From NCBI GenBank assembly GCA_035447065.1, contig DAOTGJ010000011.1, positions 22,010 to 86,009 of the forward strand: a DNA stretch of 64,000 nt, read 5' to 3'. This DNA comes from CALEMW01 sp035447065 (GTDB lineage: Bacteria; Krumholzibacteriota; Krumholzibacteriia; LZORAL124-64-63). The position numbers and the translations under genes were made by a program. The number at the start of each line of letters is the position of its first letter. The stretch's first letter is position 1. The notes under the pieces are model-generated. The model was given only the letters and a program-made list of their open reading frames with translations. It had not been told where the DNA came from and did no database searches. Shown here piece by piece: positions 50,203 through 56,582 of the stretch.

Positions 50203-50583
50203 ATGCTGGCGACGCGCAGGGTGCTGATCGTGGAGGACGAGGGGAGCCTGGCCGGCCTCGTGGCGCAGGCCTTCGAGAACGAGGGCTACAAGGTGGCCAC
50301 CGCGAGCAACGGCATCGAGTGCATGAACCGGCTCACGGCCTTCCGCCCCGACGTCATCGTGATGGACATCATGATGCCGCGGCTGGACGGCATCGACACC
50401 ACGCGGCTGATCCGCCGGCACGGCGACTTCCGCGAGACGCTGATCGTGGCCCTTTCGGCCAAGCAGGACGAGCGCACCCAGGCGGCCATGCTGCAGGCGG
50501 GCGCCGACGTGTTCCTGACCAAACCCTTCTCGGTGCGCGCCCTCATCGGCACGGTGAACGCGCACCTGGCCCAGCAGAGCTGA
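50203..50583 (+). CDS. Stand-alone receiver (CheY-like) response regulator
   Basis: 126 residues, a single REC domain: 'VLIVEDEG' acidic pocket, phospho-acceptor Asp55 in 'VIVMDIMMPRLDG', 'VALSAKQDE' with the conserved Ser and Lys, and 'LTKPFSVRALI'. No output domain, so it must act by protein contact or as a phosphate relay. ATG at 50203 is 9 nt after the GGDDF regulator and 11 nt before the kinase gene. The kinase downstream is the obvious phosphodonor candidate. Confidence 0.9.
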   Translation: MLATRRVLIVEDEGSLAGLVAQAFENEGYKVATASNGIECMNRLTAFRPDVIVMDIMMPRLDGIDTTRLIRRHGDFRETLIVALSAKQDERTQAAMLQAGADVFLTKPFSVRALIGTVNAHLAQQS

Positions 50584-50594
50584 GGAGACGCGTC

Positions 50595-53150
50595 ATGTCC
50601 ATGATCCCGGCCGTCGTGACCGCCGCCGCCTTCCCCGGCGGCCTCTGGTCCACCGTCCTGGTGGCCGTGCTGCTGGCCGGCGGCCTGGTCTGGCAGGCGC
50701 GCCGCTACCGCAGCCGCCTGAACGGCCTGACCGAGCGCCAGGAGCGCATGCAGGGCCTGGAGGACATCCTCAGCATCTCCGCGCGCATGCACGCCTACCA
50801 CGACGTGGACCACCTGCTGAACGAGGTGGCCGACGCCGTGCGCCGCTCCCTGGGCTTCCGCATGGTGCTGCTGCGCATCTACGACGCCGGCGAGAAGGCC
50901 TTCGAGGCGCGCGCCTTCGCGGGCATCGACGAGGAGGGGCGCGCCTACCTGCGCGACCTGCCTCTGAGCCTGGCCGAGTTCCGCAAGATGACCCAGCCCC
51001 AGTACCAGGTCTCCAACAGCTACTTCATCCCCTACGTGGAGGGCCAGGAGGAGGAGGCGGCCTTCGGCGGCTACATCCCGGACCTGGGCGAGCGCCACGA
51101 GGGGGAGTGGGACGAGCGCGACCTGCTCATCGTGCCCCTCACCTCGCCCGAGGGCGAGATCAGCGGCTACCTGAGCGTGGACGATCCGGTGGACCGGATG
51201 CGCCCGTCGGCCAAGACCATCGAGCGCCTGGAGCTCTTCGCCATGCAGGCGGCCACGGCCATCAGCTCCGCCGAGGTCTACTCCCGCATGCACCGCCAGA
51301 ACCAGGAACTGGTGCTGGCCACCGAGCGCCTGCGCTACCACCACGACCTGAAGAACAACTTCGTGGCCAACGTGAGCCACGAGCTGCGCACGCCGCTGAC
51401 GTCCATCAAGGCCTACAGCGAGGCCCTGCTGCACGGGCGCGACCGCATGGACGCCGCCTCCATGGGCGAGTTCCTGCGCGTGATCGACCAGGAGGCGGAA
51501 AAGCTCACGGGCATCGTGAACAACCTGCTGGACCTGGAGCGCATGGAGGGCTCGCAGGTGAAGTTCAACCGCCACCAGACGGACCTGGTGGCGCTGGTGC
51601 GCGGCGTGGAGGGCGCGGCGCGCAGCCAGGCCGCGGCCAAGGAGATCAATCTCACGGTGCACTGCGACCGCGAGGAGATCCCGCTGTGGGTGGACGGCGA
51701 CGAGATCCGCCAGCTGGTGCGCCACCTCATCGACAACGCCCTGAAGTTCACGCCCGCGGGCGGGAACGTGCACCTGTCCCTGCTGGACGGCGTGTCGTCG
51801 GTGCGCATCGTGGTGGAGGACAACGGGGTGGGCATCCCGGACAACAAGATGTCCTACATCTTCGACCGCTTCTACCAGGTGGACGGCTCCAGCACGCGCG
51901 AGCACGGCGGGCAGGGCATCGGCCTGGCCATCTGCCGCGACATCGTGACGCGCCACGGCGGGCGCCTCTGGGGCGAGCGGGTGCAGCCCCGCGGCGTGCG
52001 CTTCAACGCGCTGCTGCCGCGGCGCAAGGAGATCGTGCAGCGCAGCGCCGCGGTGCGCGGCGGCTACGTGGACGTGGGCACCTTCGCCGAGAAGCTCATC
52101 CAGTGGACCGGCGAGCTCATGCGCGTGAAGATCGTGTCGCTGATGACGCCCAACGCCGGCGGCGACCACCTGGTGATCGAGGCCGCCATGGGCCTGGACG
52201 ACCACGTGGTGCAGAACACGCGTCTGGCCCGCGGCGAGGGCATCGCCGGCCGCGTGTGGCAGACGGGCGAGACGCTGCTGGTGGAGAACGTGGAGCGCGA
52301 GGACTCGGAGGTGCCCGAGGGCAAGTCGCGCCGCTACAGCACGGGCTCGCTGCTCAGCGCCCCGGTGCTGGACGAGGGCCGCGTGGCCGCCGTGGTCAAC
52401 GTCAACAACCGCATCGACGGCCACGCCTTCACGGAGCGCGACCGCCTGCTGCTGGAGGCCCTGTGCGGCCGCATGGGACGCATCCTGCGCCGCGCCTCGG
52501 AGCACGAGCGCGCCGCCAGCGAGTTCCAGCAGCTGCTCAAGGCCCTGCGCAAGGGCGTGGCCATCCGCCGCGCCCGCCACGACGAGCTGGCCGAGGCCTG
52601 CCACGAGATCTGCGTGGCCACGGCCCGGCGCCTGAACCTGGACCGCGAGCAGCTCAAGGACCTGGCCTTCGCCCTGCAGACCTACGACCTGGGCCTGTCC
52701 GGCGTGCCCGACCAGATCCTGCAGAAGCAGCCGCCCCTGGCCCAGGACGAGTGGGAGCTCATCCACCAGCACGTGGACACGGGCATCGAGCTGCTGGGCA
52801 GCCTGGACGCGCCGCAGCAGGTGATCCAGATCGTCAAGCACCACCACGAGCACTACGACGGCAGCGGCTACCCGGACGGCATGGTGGGCGAGGCGATCCC
52901 CCTGGGCTCGCGCCTGCTCTCGCTGGCCGACGCGTTGACCGCCATGCTCCAGGGCCGGCCCTACCGCCGCGCCATGGCGCTGGAGGAGGCGCTGGCCGAG
53001 ATGGAGGACGGCTCCGGCCGCCAGTTCTGCCCGCGCTGCCTGGGGCCGTTCCTGGAGGAGGCGCGGACCTTCGGCCCCGCCGTCCGCGAGATCCAGGACC
53101 GGCGCTCCCTGGCGCTGCCCGAACCCGAGCCCGAGACGGTGTCAAGCTAG
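50595..53150 (+). CDS. GAF-histidine kinase-GAF-HD-GYP fusion with variant HD motif
   Basis: 851 residues. One N-terminal membrane helix (~17-34) is followed by a GAF domain (~55-215) and a HisKA domain with phospho-acceptor His262 in 'NVSHELRTPLTSIKAY'. A complete HATPase follows ('LIDNALKFTPAGG', 'VEDNGVGIPDN', 'GGQGIGLAICRDIV'). A second GAF (~490-640) and a C-terminal HD-GYP domain (~655-830) complete it. In the latter, the usual HDxGK reads 'YDLGL' (Tyr697-Asp698, Lys lost), whereas 'YDGSGYPDG' (GYP 758-760) and 'GRPYRRAM' are intact and the later FDP reads FCP. The phosphodiesterase is thus probably inactive while the kinase should work. A kinase followed by HD-GYP in one chain is uncommon. 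ATG 50595 follows GAGGAGACG. Confidence 0.85.
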   Translation: MSMIPAVVTAAAFPGGLWSTVLVAVLLAGGLVWQARRYRSRLNGLTERQERMQGLEDILSISARMHAYHDVDHLLNEVADAVRRSLGFRMVLLRIYDAGEKAFEARAFAGIDEEGRAYLRDLPLSLAEFRKMTQPQYQVSNSYFIPYVEGQEEEAAFGGYIPDLGERHEGEWDERDLLIVPLTSPEGEISGYLSVDDPVDRMRPSAKTIERLELFAMQAATAISSAEVYSRMHRQNQELVLATERLRYHHDLKNNFVANVSHELRTPLTSIKAYSEALLHGRDRMDAASMGEFLRVIDQEAEKLTGIVNNLLDLERMEGSQVKFNRHQTDLVALVRGVEGAARSQAAAKEINLTVHCDREEIPLWVDGDEIRQLVRHLIDNALKFTPAGGNVHLSLLDGVSSVRIVVEDNGVGIPDNKMSYIFDRFYQVDGSSTREHGGQGIGLAICRDIVTRHGGRLWGERVQPRGVRFNALLPRRKEIVQRSAAVRGGYVDVGTFAEKLIQWTGELMRVKIVSLMTPNAGGDHLVIEAAMGLDDHVVQNTRLARGEGIAGRVWQTGETLLVENVEREDSEVPEGKSRRYSTGSLLSAPVLDEGRVAAVVNVNNRIDGHAFTERDRLLLEALCGRMGRILRRASEHERAASEFQQLLKALRKGVAIRRARHDELAEACHEICVATARRLNLDREQLKDLAFALQTYDLGLSGVPDQILQKQPPLAQDEWELIHQHVDTGIELLGSLDAPQQVIQIVKHHHEHYDGSGYPDGMVGEAIPLGSRLLSLADALTAMLQGRPYRRAMALEEALAEMEDGSGRQFCPRCLGPFLEEARTFGPAVREIQDRRSLALPEPEPETVSS

Positions 53151-53213
53151 ACGCCGTCCTGCCGATCATACGGAGAGAACCCGCCAGCCACGGCCCGACA
53201 CGGAGGAACCGCC

Positions 53214-53588
53214 TTGCGCAAGATCCTGATCGTCGACGACGAGCCCTACATCCTGAACATCCTGGACTTCAGCCTGGACGCCGAGGGCTACCGCGTGCTG
53301 CAGGCCAGCGACGGCCAGGAGGCCCTGCGCATGGCGCAGGAGCACCAGCCGGAGCTGATCATCATGGACGTGATGATGCCCCGCCAGGACGGCTTCGAGA
53401 CCTGCCGTCTGCTGAAGGAGGACCTGCGCACCAGCTCCATCCCCGTGGTGCTGCTCACGGCCAAGAACAGCCGCGAGGACCGCGAGATGGGCGAGAAGGT
53501 CAAGGCCGACGGCTACATCACCAAGCCCTTCAGCCCGCAGCGGCTGCTGGACACGGTGAACGAGCACCTGGGCGTGGCCCACGAGTAA
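53214..53588 (+). CDS. Stand-alone receiver response regulator
   Basis: 124 residues, one REC domain: 'ILIVDDEPYILN', phospho-acceptor Asp52 in 'LIIMDVMMPRQDGF', 'VVLLTAKNS', and 'ITKPFSPQRLL'. The start is TTG at 53214, supported by GGAGGAACC just upstream. It lies 63 nt after the kinase gene and is followed by the GNRA-capped hairpin at 53618-53645. A second lone receiver in the same operon suggests branched phosphotransfer from one kinase. Confidence 0.88.
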   Translation: MRKILIVDDEPYILNILDFSLDAEGYRVLQASDGQEALRMAQEHQPELIIMDVMMPRQDGFETCRLLKEDLRTSSIPVVLLTAKNSREDREMGEKVKADGYITKPFSPQRLLDTVNEHLGVAHE

Positions 53589-53602
53589 CGCGCCGTTCCC
53601 AG

Positions 53603-53657
53603 CCGGTGACGGCGCAGGAGCCCGCTTCCGCGAGGAGGCGGGCTCCCGTGCGTCCGG
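53603..53657 (+). repeat. 55-bp direct repeat, left flank of the N gap
   Basis: Identical over all 55 bases to 53758-53812 on the other side of the 100-N gap. It contains a 28-nt hairpin (53618-53645): GAGCCCGCTTCC, loop GCGA, GGAGGCGGGCTC. Twelve pairs including one G-U, with a GNRA tetraloop. Probably the end of the signalling operon. Confidence 0.9.
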
Positions 53658-53757
53658 NNNNNNNNNNNNNNNNNNNNNNNNNNNNNNNNNNNNNNNNNNN
53701 NNNNNNNNNNNNNNNNNNNNNNNNNNNNNNNNNNNNNNNNNNNNNNNNNNNNNNNNN
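53658..53757. other. Scaffold gap of exactly 100 N
   Basis: One hundred undetermined bases between two identical 55-bp ends. The gap size is likely a placeholder; the two contigs may simply overlap by an assembly k-mer of 55. Confidence 0.95.
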
Positions 53758-53812
53758 CCGGTGACGGCGCAGGAGCCCGCTTCCGCGAGGAGGCGGGCTC
53801 CCGTGCGTCCGG
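53758..53812 (+). repeat. 55-bp direct repeat, right flank of the N gap
   Basis: Exact copy of 53603-53657, with the same GNRA-capped hairpin at 53773-53800. It ends 2 nt before the stop codon of the minus-strand gene at 53815, so it could serve as that gene's terminator too. Confidence 0.9.
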
Positions 53813-53814
53813 TC

Positions 53815-54129
53815 CTAGAGCAGGACCACGGGCACGCCGATCAGGGCGGCGAGCTGCATGCGGACCAGGTCGTCCCTGAACGAGCCGTCGCCGACGGAGT
53901 TCAGGCCGAGCGGATCGTCCATCATGCCCAGGCCGTCGCCTGCGGAGTCGGGGTCGCCGTCGTTGCCGCCGGCGGAGTTGTCCTCGTCTCCGGGATCGGA
54001 CCCGTCGCCCAGGTCGTTGGGATCGGCCGACGTGTCGTCGCCCGCCGCCATCGCGGCGGTGGGCAGCGTCACGCAGACGATCATCAGGGCCATGAGCAGG
54101 GCCAGGATGCTCGGGATGGATCGCTTCAT
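53815..54129 (-). CDS. Small secreted acidic protein, unknown function
   Basis: 104 residues with a clear signal peptide ('IPSILALLMALMIVCVTLP' ending 'AMA'). The mature part is a ~50-residue Asp/Gly/Asn/Ser-rich low-complexity segment ('SADPNDLGDGSDPGDEDNS'), followed by a C-terminal hydrophobic helix ('LVRMQLAALIGVPVVLL') with an amphipathic start. I recognise no family. ATG on the minus strand follows AAGGAGGA at 6 nt, a strong ribosome site, which supports a real gene. The frame continues further upstream, but the downstream start fits the signal peptide. The acidic spacer could bind Ca2+ or act as a flexible linker; this is a guess. Stop lies beside the hairpin repeat. Confidence 0.65.
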   Translation of the reverse strand: MKRSIPSILALLMALMIVCVTLPTAAMAAGDDTSADPNDLGDGSDPGDEDNSAGGNDGDPDSAGDGLGMMDDPLGLNSVGDGSFRDDLVRMQLAALIGVPVVLL

Positions 54130-54271
54130 CGCGTCCTCCTTGGGGATGCGGCGCACGGTGATGCGCCGGTCCTAGGTATGGGACGAACGCCGTGAGGCGG
54201 ACGTCCCGCGGATACGATGGCGACAGCCGGGCCCCGCCTTCTTCAAAATCGTCGTGTCCGGGATGACGCGC

Positions 54272-54305
54272 GGCGCAGGAGCCCGCTCCCGCGAAGAGGC
54301 GGGCT
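54272..54305 (+). repeat. Third, diverged copy of the hairpin repeat
   Basis: Matches the GGCGCAGGAGCCCGC...GGCGGGCT core of the two gap-flanking copies with 2 differences in 34 bases. It keeps the GCGA loop, but the stem now has two internal mismatches. It lies between the small acidic-protein gene and priA. Confidence 0.7.
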
Positions 54306-54333
54306 GGGCAGACCGCGCCGCGCCTGCTAGATT
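54305..54333 (+). promoter_or_regulatory. Candidate promoter for priA
   Basis: TGGGCA (54305-54310) and TAGATT (54328-54333) with a 17-bp spacer, 42 nt before the priA ATG and immediately after the third hairpin copy. Confidence 0.4.
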
Positions 54334-54374
54334 CCCCGCACGCCCGCACGCGACCTCATGCTCCCGGAGCCGTC

Positions 54375-56396
54375 ATGACCGCACCGTCCCCCGCGGGGGA
54401 GACCACCCTGCTGCTCGAGGTGATCCTGCCGGTCCCCCTGGACCGGAGCTTCACCTACCTCGCGCCGGCCGAGGGCCCGGCGCCGGCGGCGGGCGATCTG
54501 GTGACCGTGCCCTTCGGACGCCGCCGCGCCGTGATCGGCCTGGTGACGGGCGTGCGCGAGGCGGCGGGCGCGGTGACGGAGGTCGACGGCGTGCGGCTGA
54601 AGGCCGCGGCGTCGGTGCTGCCCGCCGCCTACCGCGTGGACGGCGACCGCCGCGCCCTGCTGGACTGGATGGCCGGCTACTACGCCCTGCCGGCCGGCGA
54701 GGTGCTGCCGCTGTTCCACCCCCCCAAGCCGGGCACCAAGGGGCGCGCGTCGCGGCACGAGGCGCCGGAGTATCCCGAAGCGGCCCGCACTCCCGAGCCC
54801 ACCGCCGACCAGCGCGCGGTGCTGGCCCACGTATCCGGCCTGCTCGCGGCGCGCGACTTCGGCACGGTCCTGCTCCACGGCGTGACCGGCAGCGGCAAGA
54901 CCGAGGTCTACCTGCAGGCCGCGCGCGACGCCCTGGACCGCGGCCGCAGCGTGCTGATCCTCCTGCCCGAGATCGCCCTCACGCCTCAGACCCAGGCCCG
55001 CGTGGCCGGCCGTCTGGGCGACGACGTGGCCGTGATCCACAGCGCCCTGTCCGCCGGCGAGCGCTGCCGCGTGCACGAGCGCGCCGCGGCGGGGGAGGTG
55101 CGCGTGGTGCTGGGACCGCGCTCGGCCCTCTTCGCGCCCGTGCGCGACCTGGGCCTGGTGGTGGTGGACGAGGAGCACGAGACCTCCTACAAGCAGGACG
55201 AGAAGCCCCGTTACCACGCCCGCCACGCCGCCCTGGTGCGCGCCCGCGCCGCCGGCGCCGCGGTGATCCTGGGCTCCGCCACGCCGGACCTGGAGAGCTA
55301 CCGCAACGCCCGCGAGGGCCGCTACCACCTGGCCGAGCTGCGCGACCGCCCCGTGGGCAGCCTGCCCCTGGTGGAGGTGGTGGACATGCGCGGCCAGCCG
55401 TCGCGCGACGGCTTCAGCGAACGGCTGCTGCACCTGATCGAGGGGAGCCTGGCGCGGGAGCGGCAGGCCATCGTCTACTACAACCGGCGCGGCTACGCGC
55501 GCACCCAGCAGTGCTCGGCGTGCGGCGAGGCGGCCCTGTGCCCCAGCTGCGACATCGCGCTCACGGTGCACCTGCGGCCGCGGCGCCTGCTCTGCCACTA
55601 CTGCGGCTTCTCGCGTCCGGTGCCCGACACCTGCCCCGCCTGCGGCCACGAGGAGACGCGGCCCACCGGCGGCGGCACCGAGAAGGTGGAGCTCTCGCTG
55701 CAGGCCCTCTTCCCCGAGGCGCGCGTGCTGCGCCTGGACCACGACACCACGCGCCGCCGCGGCAGCCACGCCCGCATCCTTTCCGATTTCCTGCGCGGCG
55801 AAGGCGACATCCTGGTGGGCACGCAGATGGTGGCCAAGGGTCACCACTTCCCGCGCGTGGACCTGGTGGGCGTGCTGGCCGCGGACGACGGCCTGCACCT
55901 GCCCGACTTCCGCGCCCAGGAGCGCGCCTACCAGCTCCTGTCCCAGGTGGCCGGCCGCACCGGCCGCGAGGACGCGGGCACGGTGATCTTCCAGACCTGG
56001 CAGCCGGAGCATCCGGTGCTCATCGCCGCCGCCTGCCACGACTACGCCGGCTTCGCCGCCGAGGAGCTGGAGCACCGCCGCGCCGTGGACTACCCGCCCT
56101 TCCGCCGCATGCTGCGCCTGGGGGTGACCGGCCGCGGGCTCGCGGCGGTGGAGGCGGCCGCCGCCCAGCTCGCCGGGCTGCTGCGCGAACACCTCACGCG
56201 CGAGGACCTCACCGTGCTGGGGCCGGCGCCCGCCGTGTTCCCCCGCCTCCAGGACCGCCATCGCCACCAGATCCTGGTGAAGGGCGAGCTGGGCACGGCC
56301 CAGAAGGCCTGGCTGGCCGAGGGCGTGCGCGTGCTCAAGGACCGGCACCGCGGCGTGGACGTGATCCTGGATTTCGATCCCGCCGGCCTCTGGTGA
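54375..56396 (+). CDS. priA: Primosomal protein N' (replication restart helicase PriA)
   Basis: 673-residue 3'-5' helicase that reloads the replisome at stalled forks. The N-terminal DNA-binding domain ('VPLDRSFTYLAPA', 'VTVPFGRRRAVIGLV') is followed by Walker A 'GVTGSGKTE' (169-177), 'DEEHE' beginning at 265 and 'ILGSATPDLES'. Eight zinc-binding cysteines lie from Cys380 onward ('CSACGEAALCPSC', 'CHYCG', 'CPACG'). Helicase motifs V and VI are 'GTQMVAKGHHFP' and 'QVAGRTGR'. Slightly shorter than E. coli PriA (732), as usual outside Proteobacteria. ATG at 54375 follows CCGGAGCCG. Transcribed alone. Confidence 0.95.
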   Translation: MTAPSPAGETTLLLEVILPVPLDRSFTYLAPAEGPAPAAGDLVTVPFGRRRAVIGLVTGVREAAGAVTEVDGVRLKAAASVLPAAYRVDGDRRALLDWMAGYYALPAGEVLPLFHPPKPGTKGRASRHEAPEYPEAARTPEPTADQRAVLAHVSGLLAARDFGTVLLHGVTGSGKTEVYLQAARDALDRGRSVLILLPEIALTPQTQARVAGRLGDDVAVIHSALSAGERCRVHERAAAGEVRVVLGPRSALFAPVRDLGLVVVDEEHETSYKQDEKPRYHARHAALVRARAAGAAVILGSATPDLESYRNAREGRYHLAELRDRPVGSLPLVEVVDMRGQPSRDGFSERLLHLIEGSLARERQAIVYYNRRGYARTQQCSACGEAALCPSCDIALTVHLRPRRLLCHYCGFSRPVPDTCPACGHEETRPTGGGTEKVELSLQALFPEARVLRLDHDTTRRRGSHARILSDFLRGEGDILVGTQMVAKGHHFPRVDLVGVLAADDGLHLPDFRAQERAYQLLSQVAGRTGREDAGTVIFQTWQPEHPVLIAAACHDYAGFAAEELEHRRAVDYPPFRRMLRLGVTGRGLAAVEAAAAQLAGLLREHLTREDLTVLGPAPAVFPRLQDRHRHQILVKGELGTAQKAWLAEGVRVLKDRHRGVDVILDFDPAGLW

Positions 56397-56466
56397 CGGC
56401 CCGATCCCTGCATCGCGACCCTCGATCGCCCTGAAATCGCCGTTTCACCTAGGTTCCGATGGGAAA

Positions 56467-56496
56467 TTGCCTCATCGGGACCCGGTGGGGTATCAT
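56467..56496 (+). promoter_or_regulatory. Sigma-70-type promoter for the C1A peptidase
   Basis: TTGCCT (56467-56472), 18-bp spacer, TATCAT (56491-56496). It would give a leader of about 80 nt. Confidence 0.45.
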
Positions 56497-56582
56497 GTTG
56501 CACGGCGGTGGAGCGCCCCGCGCGCTCCGTCGCCCGCGTCCGACCCCGCCGTTGCCTCGCATCAGTCCACAGGATGGTCGCC

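Noticed and set aside
53200..54349. Open frames that run through the N gap
   Set aside because: The N block hides stop codons and frame; translations across it are meaningless.
56465..56500. Second sigma-54 promoter (GG-N10-GC with TTGCA) before the C1A peptidase
   Set aside because: Only the GG and TTGCA parts fit; the TGGCAC half is poor, and a TTGCCT-18-TATCAT sigma-70 site covers the same bases.
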